Shown piece after piece: positions 1 to 13,400 of a stretch of 64,000 bases of DNA. Position numbers and translations under genes: made by a program. The stretch's first letter is position 1. Every line of letters begins with the position of its first letter. The DNA comes from Enchytraeus crypticus. Its lineage: Eukaryota > Annelida > Clitellata > Enchytraeida > Enchytraeidae. The stretch spans positions 124,001 through 188,000 of the forward strand of contig CAJHZI010000739.1 of assembly GCA_905160935.1 (NCBI GenBank). Direction: 5' to 3'. The notes beneath the pieces were generated by a model. The model was given only the letters and a program-made list of their open reading frames with translations. It was not told where the DNA came from and made no database searches.

Positions 1-4
1 AAGT

Positions 5-118
5 CAGTTTCCTCACTCGAAAGCAATGTCAGTGACGGGCGAGCCCAGGATTTGAACCCCGCATCAACTGAACCGCTGTCGAGTATCTTACCGACTTCGC
101 CACTGGCTCCAGCCAGTA
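5..118 (-). repeat. tRNA-derived SINE, family 1, copy in a PHB2 intron
   Basis: In minus orientation it has a tRNA-like A box (TGGCGAAGTCGG) and B box (GGTTCAAATCCTGGGC), preceded by a near-palindromic head around CACTGGCTGGAGCCAGTG. The 3' part ends GAGGAAACTGAC. The same unit occurs at least eight more times in the window. A short (TA)n run follows at 121-140. Confidence 0.85.
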
Positions 119-195
119 AATTGTATATATATATATATCTATATTTATTCAATGTATGGTATATCAGTGTGTGTGTGTTTTTATGCATTGTGCAG

Positions 196-3005
196 AGTTC
201 CATGGTTCCAATATCCCATAATATATGACATTCGCGCTCGACCAAGAAAGATTTCCTCTCCAACTGGCAGCAAAGGCATGTATATTCTCAAGTTTTCTCT
301 CAAGCTTAAATTGTTAAATTAAATTTGATTAAATTATTGATTGATATTTGTATACTCTGTGTTATCTGATCCTGTGGCGAGATAAACTTGCCATTTAAAA
401 CCTTTAGGAAATCTCTGTGTTCTTTATCTGACTCTTCAAAAAGATAAACTTGGTTTTCAGACTGTTTAGTAGATCTTGGTGTGATTGACAGAGAATCAGA
501 TATTTTGTTTTATGTAAGGATTCTATGTTTCATTTTCTTGTTTACAGATTTGCAGATGGTAAATATATCGCTGCGAGTGCTGTCTAGACCTGATGCCTCT
601 CAGTTGCCAGCCATGTACCGACAGCTCGGCATTGACTACGATGAGCGTGTCCTCCCGTCTATCTGTAATGAGGTAAATATGCTTGATAATATCTTCCGCT
701 GGTTGAGATTTTGTATCTGCTCGTTTGAATATTTATAGCTCTGGAAAGAATGACTAACTATCTGAGATAAGTTACTGCATAGCCTTAAACGTTTGTACTT
801 CTATACATGGGATTATATACGTGTGATATTAGTTCATTTATGACATGTTATAATTATCTGTCACGTGTATGAGCATTCACAGACTGTCAGTGCTCGGTTT
901 GGCCAAATTGTTTGTCAAGGCATTTCAGGTTGTTTTGGCATATTAAAGTTACTCAGTTTGATCACCTTGTAAATGCATCCTAGTAAATTATTAAAGTCAA
1001 AGACAGGATTGATCAGTTTGATTGTAAAGGGTTTCTCAGCTGTCGTTGGTATTGTATCCTCTGTTTATTTGAGAGCTGAATCATGTCAGTGAGCAAGCTT
1101 TAGATGATTTTGGTTGATACTCCAGGTACTGAAGAGCGTTGTAGCAAAGTTCAACGCGTCGCAGTTGATCACTCAGAGACAGCAGGTGAGTCTGCTCGTG
1201 CGCAAAGAGCTAATAGAGAGAGCGAGGGACTTCAACATCATCCTCGATGATGTCGCCATAACAGAGCTGACGTTTGGTAAAGAGTACACGGCAGCTGTGG
1301 AAGCTAAGCAGGTACAAATATTTATTCAATTAGTGGCGCAAAAGCTAACACTAGAGTTATTTGAGTTTCTGTTTGTGTTTAGTGTAGCTGGTAATTTTAT
1401 CTAGGCTTATACTCAGTAGTCCTATGATATTGGACTAATGGTACTGCCAGAATTCTGCATGGACTAATGGTACTGCCGATTTATAATATATACTTTGCAA
1501 ATGATGTGCCACACTATAATTTCGTATCTTTATTAATATAGCTACAGAAGCTCAAGATTTTTGTCTCGATTGTATGTAAATGTTGGATGAAGCGCTGGAT
1601 TTAAACTTGCGCATACTGGTTCTCATTCGAAAACCTTACCGATCGGCTAGAAGAGAAATTGTTGTTGAGTGTAAACAATTCCATTGTGCAAACAAAACTT
1701 CTGACTTACATATTGTTTGTGTAGATTGCACAACAAGAAGCCCAGCGTGCTCAGTACATTGTGGAGAAGGCAAAACAAGAGCGACAGCAGAAAGTTGTTC
1801 AAGCTGAGGGAGAAGCTGCTTCTGCAAAACTTGTATCCTTTGCTTAAAAGTGCAACCCTCTGAGCCCAGTTCAGCCTATCTAATGCTTTTAAATTATGTA
1901 TGAAGATGATCAGATGTAATATTACATCATATAGAGACCTCTTTGGAAAGGTATTAATTTTATTAATAAGTCTAGTATTACTAGATTAAATGATGAGCCT
2001 GGATTGTCGTCAGTCCTTCTTGTTAACATTGAGCGTAAGGCATTTACGATGTGCGTGTTTGTAAGGTGCTTCTACAACTGAAACACCGAAAACAGAGTAA
2101 ACAAAACTCATCAATAAATATGTTTTCTTTATATTTAAAATGAAGACGATTTTAAAGAATATTGTATGATTAATATTGTATTAATAGTCTTAGCATAGGT
2201 GCTTGTGTTGACAGTAAATGACCTTGTTGATTTTTACAAGCACTGTATTCCTTAGCTAATATACTATACAGATTGGTGAAGCTATATCTAAGAACCCAGG
2301 TTACCTGAAGCTGAAAAAGATTAGAACAGCACAAAACATTGCCAGAACTGTTAGTACTCTGACGGCTTGTACTGATAAATATCTAACTAAAAGTATTGCT
2401 GATAGCAATCTAACTGTAAATCTGTTGTGTAGCTGTAAATATCGTAACCTTGTGTACAGTGTTTTCTATACACTGCTTCATAGTATCAATAGTGCTCGAT
2501 GTTGTCAGTGATGACTGTAGCACTCTAATTGTTGTTATTATTATTAGATTCTTAATTTGCTAATAGAATATTTGCTAGTAGATATTGAAAATTGGCTAGT
2601 AGATATTATTAGAATCTTATTTATTAGAATCTTATGTCCAATGTCCCTGTCACTGACATTGGACAGGAAAATGATATTAACTGACTTTGCTTTTGTTTAG
2701 TTTCATTTAGATTATCTAGTCGAGAAACATTGGTTGTCGTGCTCTGTTTTCTGCCTTCGTGCTATTACGAGTTTGCTAAAAGTTATTTTACTACTTATAA
2801 TTATTATCGAGGTGTTTATTGGTGCTATCAGACATTCATTCTTCACTCGTAATTATGTTAAGCATTTGCAATGTTTGTAATGTTGTAGATTGCGCAGTCC
2901 AAGAATAGAGTGTACGTGAATGCTGGAACACTGATGCTGAACATTAACGACAAGGACTTTGATGAGAACCTGGAGAATCAACTACTTAGAGGAAAGCGCA
3001 GATAG
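196..3005 (+). CDS. PHB2: Prohibitin-2 (partial, 3' six exons)
   Basis: Six spliced segments read as one frame: 196-275, 548-672, 1126-1311, 1725-1832, 2272-2349 and 2889-3005 (stop TAG at 3003-3005). They encode about 230 residues, against roughly 299 in the vertebrate protein, so the N-terminal membrane anchor and about 70 residues lie left of the window. Visible family blocks are [20 protein letters not shown], the SPFH-domain stretches around [20 protein letters not shown] and [20 protein letters not shown], the coiled-coil run [17 protein letters not shown], and a basic tail ending LLRGKRR. Known role: PHB2 assembles with PHB1 into ring complexes of the mitochondrial inner membrane that act as protein scaffolds and chaperones. 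The first intron seen (276-547) has a GC donor instead of GT. The other introns are GT-AG. The family call is secure; only the missing 5' part is unknown. Confidence 0.95.
2485..2548 (+). repeat. CR1/L2-like LINE 3' tail fragment in the last PHB2 intron
   Basis: Sequence around AGTGCTCGATGTTGTC and GACTGTAGCACTCTAATTG, ending in a TTATTA run, matches the 3' end of the LINE at 56330-57250 (inverted there). It lies in the last PHB2 intron. Confidence 0.7.
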
Positions 3006-3409
3006 ATACAATCCGATTGTCCAGTTGAACTCTTGGGCATAGTTCAAAAAGAGACATTACTGTTAAGCAAGCACTGTCAAAGTTTTAGTTAACTTTTCTT
3101 TTATAGTTTTACATAACAGAAACTGTAAAAGTGCTTTGTTTGTTAAGATGTATGATCATGTGGTCCTTTACTGAATGAATAATAGTGAAGATACATTTTG
3201 TAATTTTTGGCAATAGCTTGATTAATTTTGTTTATTTGGACAATAATGTTTCTTAGAATGATTTGGGTGCTTGATATGATGTTGTGTTTAGTTTTGATAC
3301 CACTGGATGTTGAATTAACGAATCTTTGAAATTACTACTATGGTTATTAAATTTAGTAAGATGCTAGACATATTTAAACTTAGCTCTGAAAAATTGGAAA
3401 TCTGCAGAA

Positions 3410-3850
3410 TAGGGTAACTGCAAACAAGCTGCCGCGTGTACGTAAGAGCCGACTAAAGCAGATTTTAGGAAGGCAAAGGGAATCCACCTCATCATTAAAC
3501 TTCTTCATGATTAAATGCCGTACGGAACTGAACAAATGAAGAAGTTCTTGAAAGAGTCGGTACAAAGAGACAGATAAGATGTGATAATATATAGAAAGGA
3601 ACGCTAGATAGAACATAGTATAAGGAGGAATGGTTTGATGAAGGATGTAATAAAAGAAATATTGCAGGGGAAAAGAGTTAGAGGCAGAGCAAGAAGGGAT
3701 GTTTTAACGATTTGATAACAAATTCTTATATAGAGCTGAAAAGAAAAGCTGAGAATAGAATTGGTTGGAAAAGTTATATGCCATGGCCATGGCGTTAGGC
3801 AGTGCAGTTGAAGAGGTTCTGAAAACCTGATCGAATTTTGGTCTAGTAGC
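3410..3850 (+). mobile_element. Decayed repeat plus LINE reverse-transcriptase C-terminal remnant
   Basis: The first part (3420-3500) matches the dispersed repeat also seen near 19320-19400 (GGGAATCCACCTCA). From about 3610, broken frames read LMKDVIK, KRVRGRARRDVL and IELKRKAENRIGWKSYMPWP. This pattern is typical of the C-terminal end of several LINE polyproteins (a GKRxRGRxR block followed by a helical tail). Frameshifts and stops show it is dead. Confidence 0.5.
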
Positions 3851-3860
3851 ATGATATTAA

Positions 3861-6140
3861 GCTTTAATATCTAGATGTTAATGATACATTTTGATTATCC
3901 TCTTTGATGGACTTGTCGCTTATCAATGAAATTTGAAAATAAAATATCTTACATAATTTTTGTACGTCAACTCATTTTGCAATTCTGTGTGTAGGAATAA
4001 AAAATGGATGAAATGTTCATCAAACTGAATATTAGTGATTTAATTGGTAATCCATTCTTTCTACTGTGTTGTACCGAAACGACTGGTCCAAGATTTTGTA
4101 TTCTTTTTCGTTCTTGGTTAGGAGCACTCCATTTATCAAATGGTTAGTCTCTTCACAAATCGTACGACTTATCTGCGTCTTTGTTTAGACACAAATCATT
4201 ATGGCATGTGGAGATCTTAGGGCTGGTTCCAGCCTAAGATTTCTGTATGATAGTCCTCCTCAAACTTCTATTATTCGCCATATCCTCGATGATCATTCTT
4301 TTTCGTACTAGTGTTTTCCCACAAAGGCTAATTTCAGCAGTCTATTTCGAGATGGCCATAAACATTTCTTTGAGGTCTTCCCACTGCTCTTTTGCCATCT
4401 GCTTTGTAGTTACGTATCTTTTGAGGATTGTACTGTATCGTTGATATCCTGCTTTCTCATGAGTTTCTGTAACTTTAATGTTTGTCCTGCTGAAACAATT
4501 TCTGACTCTAATCCTCTTGCTTTCATTTATAAACATTTGGGTTTAAAATTATGAAATATTTTTCTATAATAGTGAACACATGTTATTTTAGCTGCCACTA
4601 AAATAATTATTTTCAAATAATGTTTTCAAGTAAATTTTAAATGTTAATGGAGATAGAGCCAAATTTATGTACTGTCAAACGATGCAATGACTTGCATGAA
4701 TGGATTTCAATTCCTTGTCAGCTCGAATGAAGCGGTTGTTTTCCCTTTTCTCGTCAAGTAATAAAAAGACTACTGTATCAAACTAAAATGTTTATTAAGT
4801 AGAATAATAATCAATAATGAAAAATAATCACCCTTTAATCTTAAAAGTAAATCAAAACATTTTAAAGCTTAGGAAAGATTTGTTATTTTTAAAATAAGCT
4901 TAGGCCTACATAGCTTGGCCGATGAAGAGATCGCAGACATTTGATAAGCGTTAAATCTTCGTGGAAATATATGCCGTGGACTTGGAATTTAGGTGAAAAT
5001 TGAAATATGAGTGGAGAAACAGGTTCACCATCATGCCAGGGCGTAGTAGCTAGTACCGCGCAATCTTCTCAAGCTCTGTCTTGTTAGTTATGACCAAAGA
5101 TATAGAATTATAATAATATGCAATTCTTTATTCTATGGTTATGACCTTGAGTAGCCAGGCCTGGGATTTGGAGTTTAACCTCCCCCCCCTTTAGATTAGC
5201 ATAAAAGATTCAGCACTTGTAGTAATTATAGCTATAACTAATGAATCAAATATATATTTAATGCTTGTTGTGTTATATACAAAATTTACTATTTTTCTTG
5301 GATATGATTAAATATAACTTGTACAAGTTGGTGCATGTAAGTTAATTATAACCCAAGGTAAGAACTAGTAGGCCTGGTGTTTTTCATTTAAATGTCATAG
5401 TCAAACAAGTCAAAACTAGTATAATTGCAATTATGATATCAACAATATTACATTTAATAATACCCTCCTTAAAAACGGCACAAGGTATGATGCTTCCTTC
5501 GACTATCGGCTCGTAAAATAAGGGGTGGGTAAAAGGTTTGAGGGGGGGGGGGGGTAAAACTCGATCTAAACTCGCTAATGATTCAAACAAAGCGAATCGG
5601 GCATGCCCAGACATCACGCGCTTGAACCGTGCAGGTACATTGATCACTGTGGGAATCAAGGAATTTCGATGAAACTATTAAAATAACTAATATTTTATTT
5701 TAATAATGGAGTCCATTAAAATCCATATAATATGTAGCTATATCTTTTTCATCCGGTGGTCAGGTATATTAATTAGTATGTATTATATGAGTTGAGGCCA
5801 ACATATGCACGCAAACGTCTCTATCGTACGTCTAACTGATTTTTCTGATATTAGATTGCACATTTTTGTTTCTGATCGCCGGCTTTGGTTCCACAGTACT
5901 GGTTTTTGTCATTGACAATAGTGTAACTCGTGAATTTTGTTGTTATTTTTGTTAGTAAAAATATATTGCTAATTTTTATCAGATATAAATTTTGTATTTA
6001 AAATATTGACTTTATTTACACTCCTCTTAGATTAAATTAAAGCTGTTGAAACATGATGTTCATACAAGCACACATTCACAGTTAATCGTGTTTAAGTGTG
6101 ATCTAGTTCCATACATATCTAGAATTCTTTTGAAATTATC
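3861..6140. other. Intergenic spacer between PHB2 and INCENP
   Basis: No spliced coding signal was seen. A minus-strand open stretch at 4342-4536 (KAGYQRYSTILKRYVTTKQ and nearby) may be a retroelement scrap. A C-run near 5181 and a G-run near 5541 are the only other notable features. The rest is AT-rich unique-looking sequence. Confidence 0.5.
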
Positions 6141-6147
6141 TTTCCTT

Positions 6148-6292
6148 TGGACTGAATTTCTGGATTTTAGAATTTGCACCGTTTTTGGACCTTATTTTTT
6201 GCTCGCCGGCTTGATTTTGTCTCAATAGTGCTCGATGTTGTCATTGATGACTGTAGCACTCTAATTGTTGTTATTATTATTATTATTTCTTA
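6148..6292 (+). repeat. CR1/L2-like LINE 3' tail fragment
   Basis: It contains GGACTGAATTTCTGGATTTT, TTGCTCGCCGGCTTGATTTT and GACTGTAGCACTCTAATTG, and ends in (TTATTA)n. It is the same tail as 60192-60340 and, inverted, 56330-56480. The shared microsatellite end is the expected 3' terminus of a target-primed retrotransposon. Confidence 0.75.
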
Positions 6293-7418
6293 TCTGTAAA
6301 AAAAGAAAGGGAGTGGTAAATATTTAAAGTGTTATGGTGGAAGAGCTGTGATTGGTTGATTGATATTTTTGTATATTTATATCGGCGGGGATCCATGTTT
6401 AATGTTTTAGGGTTCTTATTTAATGTTTTAGGGGGCCTGTTTAGGGTTAAAGTCTGCACACTAGCGATCGTTAGGAGCCCATAAATCTAAAACCTTATGC
6501 GTTAGGATCTGCGTACATATTTATGGCGTATTTCGTAAATATAGAATTTAGGCTCGAATTGTAGGCGATCAAACTTTTTGAACAATTCATGTAACTGGTA
6601 TTTGATTTTAAGGCCCAATTCTTAACTGCATTCGAATTTGCAGAGTGCTTTCTATCAGGTATTTATTATAAAATTTTCATGGTGAATATGTCTCGATAAT
6701 TGTTCATCAATTATATTAGGGACAGTGTTGATTAGAAATATTTGATGTAGAGGTGGATGAAATTACTTTGTATACGATAATGAAATGGACTAATTCGGAG
6801 ACGTCAGAAGCGAACACTTAAGAACTATTTCTGCACTAACTGTCAGGATCAAAAGATATCTTCATTTGGTTGGCATTGTACTTCAAGCAATCACTGCCAT
6901 ATATGCTTAAATTATTAAATTTAAACAGAATTTAATTTATTCATTTCCTTAAAATGAATTCCATTTGTTTACTTCTTATAGGTGGTAGTTATTTTCTAAG
7001 GATAACATATCTTTTTAGGATACCAAACTTTTTGTAGTTATCTATGGTTGTTAAAATAAATGCTATGATTATAAAACTACATCTACATTACTGTTATTTT
7101 TGTTAAACAATCAAAAGAGCTTGATTTTAGATAAGAATAAAAATCTATATTTTTATTTGCATTTTAATCATTAAAGAAATAAAAACCAGTGTTACGAAGT
7201 TCTTAGAGAGGCAGAAACAATCGAATGACAGAAATTGTTGTAAAGTTACTGACAAATGTTTTCACAGAAGTTGCTGTACAATTTTAAGTGAACTGTATGT
7301 TTTTATTATATTTTATTACTACATGATTGTGCTGTCCCTTACCTTTACTTCTTTTTCAGCATATTTTTTACATGTTTTTGATTCATATTTTGTACATGTC
7401 TAGAACATAATTAGGACA
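6293..7418. other. Upstream flank of INCENP
   Basis: AT-rich, with no coding signal. A possible 5'-UTR acceptor (GTCTAG) ends at 7403, just before the ATG at 7419, so the true first exon may be non-coding and lie further upstream. Confidence 0.35.
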
Positions 7419-10400
7419 ATGTCGCAAGCAAAAATTATGTCGTCAGCGTTTGACGAAATATCTAATGAGGCTCAGAAGGGCCTAAAAAAACTGACTTCAA
7501 TGTTCAATGAGGTAACTGAGTGGATAGAAGAAGTACTGGCTGAAGGCAAGAAGACATTGCAAGAGTAAGTTTATAAACTTGATCGCCAAGAGTTTTTGCA
7601 GAGTTTCAAGTTATAAAAGTATATTATACAGACACACATGTATTGCAGCACATGTATTGGTATTATGTATACATGCGTTAAATAAACATATTTGACCAAT
7701 ATGATAGTATGATTTTTACTAATGGTTTTTGTAGCGGGTTTAGGGACATCCTGGACCTTGGCTGAATCATTGTCAATGTGGTTTTTGTGATTGTCGTTGA
7801 ACAGCTCTGATTAAAGAATACATGAGTCTGTTGAATCCACTTGTAATTGCCTGACTTGTTTTGAATTGGCTTTGAACAGTTTAATGTCAAGGAGTGTGGA
7901 AAGTATTTTATATTTGGTGATGATTGAAGAATATCTGCTAATCTAGGTAAAGGTACAAAATGCTACGAAAGTGGTAGCTAGTTTTGCTAATGGTAGATGT
8001 TTATTGGCTACTTTAAATGTAATGATAGAAATGAAAGTATTAGTTATTTTATGTCATTGTCAGAATTTTATAGCATATACATGTATTTCTGCTAAATGAC
8101 ATTTTAGAAACATTTGATCTATCTTTTATTTTAATACTATGTGCAAATGAATACTGTCATTTTTCTCGAGTTAATCATGTTACCTTAATATGTATGAATT
8201 CATTATACCATGTGTACTAATTCTTGTATATAAAATTACTCTGTATAACATCGTTTCAGTGATGAAGTTACTCTTCTTCCTAAGACCCCATCAGCAACTG
8301 CTCGCAAGTCCCGTAGACGTGTTAATCGCAGGAGCAGCGTCGCTGGAGGAGCTGCTCGTCGCAACCTACGCTCCACTCTTCTCTCGGCTGTCGTAGTCGA
8401 GGAGGATGAATCTGTTATCAATATCAGCACAGACTCTACTGTTTCTAATAAGGGCGGGTTAGTTAAGACAAAGAATTTTGTAATAAATAAACCAACAGCT
8501 AACTTTGTCATAAGATGTGTCTGAGCAAAAACTAGGAAGGAAAGTAGAAACCACCTTAGAAGCCATATTTTTCCCAGCTAGAGGCTATATAATGGATAAG
8601 ATGTAGCCAGAGAGTGACATAGTATTCTGTGTTGTGGTAATTATAGCAGTAAAAGTTGTAATTCTGCGAGACTACCACGGTAATGGAGAACAAATTGGAA
8701 TTATACTGTGATGTGGAAAATTGCATAAATGCTTTCATAAAGTAGAACAAAAAATATTCCATTAATTTACAGAGTCCTATTTAATTTGATTTTATAATAA
8801 TAAAAATCTAAAATCAGTCTATATTATCATGGTAACGGTTTTAGTCTCTATGAGAAATTTAGTCCGAGTCTACGAGAGTTTTAGTTTCTGCGGAAATGGA
8901 TTCAAAATTGAACTTTTACCACGGTGAGGATGGTACCGGATTTGTCGTATTAGGAACAGCATGGAGTCATAGGCAACATTTCTCTCGTGCCAACAATAAG
9001 ATTAGAGTGCTAATGTTGTCCGTGACAACAACACTGAGCACTAAATTTGTCTTTAGTCAATTTCTAGGCATAGCTTTTGTAAACAAATAATTAACCAATC
9101 GCTGCCTGAGTCGGATTCCAACTCAACCAATGAAAGCACAGGACCTACAAATTCATTTACCAAAGCATGCCATATCGTGCTCAACCAGTAGCTCTTTAAT
9201 CCAGCCTGTTGCTGAATGGTCGTAATCATTGCTGAACTTAATCTCTTGTCCCGGCTATATGGTGGCTTACATTAATTAGACAAACAATTTAGCTTTTGTT
9301 GAAGGTTTAACTTATTGATCTATGGAGTTATCATTATGGAGCTTGAAACCAGAATGAATGTGAATATATGCCTTGAACTTTCCACTTGGGAGGACAAAAA
9401 GGAGATTTTTTATATTTCAGATCCTGTAATTACTTTTACTAGATACTCTTGTAGACTTGGGGCTTGAACATGGTGAGGGTATAATCAAGGATCTCATTGA
9501 TCTTACTGCATGTTTTACTGCTATTGAGATTTTTTAGACTCAGCAATTTCTGCTTATGTAAATTAGTATTTAATTTAAGGTATTTGCTTATTACTGTGAA
9601 GTCTCCAATATTCATTATTCCTTGACTTCAGCCTTATAATGGCTTTCTATATGTGAATACTTAAACTCACTCCTGCATTATTGACTATAAATTAACAATA
9701 CTTCGTTAAGTAGCTTGATTATACTGTGTGACGAAATTCACCATTAGAGTAAAAACTTCAATTTTTGTGTGATAGTTATAATGCATTGTCATTTTTTATA
9801 TGGCCAATGTTAAATTAAGTATGTCTATTACAGAAGGAAGCGAGTCTTGAAGACTAAAGCAGGTGAATTAAAACACAAGAAAGCTGTTGTGCGTGATGAT
9901 GTCGCAAACTGTGCAAGCGAGAGTGAGCGAGGCGAAGAAGACTTGAATAAAAACGAAGACAACAAAGAGAACGATGGTGGCAAGATTAACCTGACCAGCA
10001 ATGACAGCATTAAGGAGAAGCTGAAGGCTGCGCTAGCCATGGCTAATCAGATAGTCAATGCTGAGCCAGATCTATCAATACAGGTTTGATTCCACTCATG
10101 TTTTGTGATTTCATTCCCATATTGTGTAGTCTGCAATTATCACTATCACAGGAGTCCCTTCGTTAAACTTGAATTGTTATTAATTTTAATAGATTTATTA
10201 ATAGATTTCTCATTCCGAGAGATGTTAAAATGAATTTTATGAAAATATGATACGGATACTATATAAATGGTGAAGTTGCATTCATTTTAGTTCTATCTTG
10301 CATATATTTAACAAATTGAGTATAGAATTAAAAATTCCTTTTTATAACCAGCATTTTCTGCATTATTGGATGAGAGTAAAGCCATGATTCTTTGGTTTTT

Positions 10401-13400
10401 ACAATTACTTTTTGCATTATTGAACAGCTTAGCTAATTTTTTGTTAAATCTAGTTGTAAAGTGATTGATCTCATCTTTTACTAGGTTTTTCCTACTGATT
10501 TTCTAAATCTGAAGTTGAATCATGAAGTGCTCTATATAGTTGTATCTGGAATTTGTTATATTTCCCTGTATTATTGACTTTTTGACTATGTTTTGTAATT
10601 TGTGAGCAGGATGTGTTGTCTAAAGGAAAGAGGAAACCTCCCGACACCGCTGTTGTCAAGAAACTTAGTGAGAAGATTTCTGCAGGAAGTAGTATTGAAT
10701 CCTCTGCGGCAGGTGAAGTATCTGTTCAGACGAAGAAACCCGAGGATGAAAAATTGAGCATGCAGCCTGTTGTGATGGTTAACTCGACAGTGGTGGAACA
10801 GCGGTTGTCCCTTCAAGAGTAAGTTTCACTATAAGTTACTGAAACTCTCAATGTTTCAATATCACTGATTTTATTGCCTGAGTCACTGAAAAGTGTATGT
10901 CGAAGAAGTTGATATGCCTTTCTGCAATAGGTGCTAATAACTAATTTTAGTATGAACATAAAATTCAGCAACTTGTAAGCTGGTAAAACTAATGTTAACA
11001 TCAGTTTCTTCACTCGAAGGCGATCTCAGTGACGGGCGAGCCCAGAATTTGAACCCTGCACATATAGATCTGCGGTCAAATATATATCTTATCTCGTAAA
11101 TAACTCGGGAAGATTGTCTCGTAGAGAAATGTTGTTCAGAGAGATTAGCTCTCAAGAGAAGTCTCTCAAAGAGAATATCTCTCAGAGACAATCTCTGATA
11201 GATATTCTCTCAGAGATTGTCTCTGAGAGAGATGTTGCTCAGAGATATGTCTCTCAGAGATGTCTCTCAGAGATACTGAGTATTTTAGGTGTGATGAGAG
11301 AGATGTCTCTCAGAGATTGTCTCTGAGAGACATCTCTCTCATCACACCTAAAAATACACAGTCTGATAATTATATAATATTTGTAGAATTAAATTTTTAC
11401 TTTCTGCTTGGTTTGGAAATTTTGTTAAATAATGCAATTTGAAAGTTGTAAATATTTTTATACACGTCTGATGCGGTGCAATGTGTGATGTGACAGTGCT
11501 GCAAAGAAAGAAGAGAGTAATTCAGTGCAGGAGAGTGAAAAAGAACAGGAAGCAGCTTCCCCTAGACGCTCTAGTAGACGTTCATCGACTGTGAAAAAAG
11601 CTACGCTGAACGTTGCTCGACTCTCCACGTCTCGTCGTTCAATTAAACTTACGGCCACCAGATCACAGCAAGAGACTATTACTATGGTGTGTATTTGATC
11701 AGTCAATACTTGGTTTATTTATAAAGACATGTTTTAGCAGGTAGATGGGCACACTTAGTAGCATAAATATCTGAAGAGCAGGAGCCTCTGGTTCAAATAT
11801 CAGCACGTTCTTTTCTAACACTGCCTTTTTATTTGGAACATGCACTAAGCCTAGCTTCAACTCCAGCTGCACTGTACTCTACGCTATCGTAGACAGTAAA
11901 TTGATGTGTGAAGATATGACACCCATGCCTGGATAAATAACTTTAATATGTAGCTAGTCTCGTTCGGTTTTTAGATGTTGGTGTTTGTTAATAAAGGTGT
12001 GTATGGAGCTGTGTGTTTTTTTCTATATGTTTTTTCAATGATTCATCACGTATGCGATATATTTTCAGTTCCTCATAATACAATCTTTATTGTAATATAT
12101 GTTTTTCATAAAGGAAGCTTTTGGTTATACAAGTTCATCACTCATGTTTTGTGGTATTATGCATTATTCATAATGCAATGTTTATGGTTATATCAGTTAT
12201 TCCTAATCCGTGTTTTGTGATATTATCAGTTATTCATATGGCTAGTATTATCAGTTATTCATATGGCTAGTATTATATTATCAGCTATTCATCCTGCCTG
12301 TTTTTGCATTAATGCAGGCCACTATCCAAGCAGCAAAGAATCCATCAGGTAAGCAGTTAACTCAGATGGATGATTGTAAAACAAATAAGTCGAAGCAGAG
12401 GAAAGCGGAGAAGTCTGAACAAGCTATGACCACTGACGACGACGATGATACCATGATAGAGGACACTCCGCCAGCTCCACAGCCACCGCAGCAGCAGTGT
12501 CGCACCAGATCAAAGATGGCTGCTGTTAGTAAGACGTCTGCTAGTGCTGCGACTGAGACTTCTAATAGAGCCGCTGCGGTAGTTGAGGCTTGTCGGACAA
12601 CGAGATCTAAAGCTAGAGTTAAGGAGATTGAGAAAGTCTTACTGGGTGCTGCTACAGGGGATAAGTTCAAGAAGCCTGTTCAACCCATGACACCCGGGAG
12701 AGCCAAGAATATTGGGTCTGTGTGTCTAATATGTCGCTGTTTGTTTTCTTTTGGCTTTATCTGTATCGGTACTATTCATTGCTGTATATATATTTTGTAT
12801 AATTTTGATTTCATCTCTATTTTAGGGTGATATTTTCCAGTATTTTACACAGAGAAAATTCTTTAGCAAACTAGCAGAAGTCCTTAAGACATTTGGATAA
12901 ACCTTTACAGTGAGACTAATTATTTATATGATATAAATGCTTTAGCGTTTGATAGCTATAGATTCTATTTCAGCTTAACTTATTACAAATTATTGGGCTA
13001 GTTTATTGCTTGGTGCTGTGCTTGCAGCCTATATTTGATAAAGTGAAGATTTTATCTCAACTCTGATATATTTTCTTGCAAGTTTAGGTCTCAAGTGGCC
13101 AATAGATCTTTTCGGTAATAGCTATAAATTGAACATTGGGGACACCAAATGTAAACAGTGGACAAGAAAACGTAAACACTGCATAGAATACCATTGAAAT
13201 GTACTAGTTCCTCATAAATTTTCTAATACAAGCTTTCTTTAGAAATGTTATTTACTTTACAACCTACTATACGGATATTAATTAAAGAATAACTTAACAC
13301 TTATAATTTAACTCTGACACCCATTATAACTATATGCATGCATTATAACGACGTCATAATGTAGACCCATTACACTTACATGTAAATATATGTATCAGAT

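Noticed and set aside
4342..4536. Minus-strand 64-codon frame possibly a small gene
   Set aside because: No splice context and no recognisable domain. At most it is a weak resemblance to retroelement linker sequence.
5181..5556. C-run and G-run flanked by GTTTAAC/GTAAAAC as possible inverted ends of an element
   Set aside because: Similarity outside the homopolymers is only a few bases and no second copy was seen.
12362..12670. Minus-strand 102-codon frame opposite INCENP exon 6
   Set aside because: It is the antisense shadow of a low-complexity S/A/K-rich exon that joins in frame to its neighbours on the plus strand.
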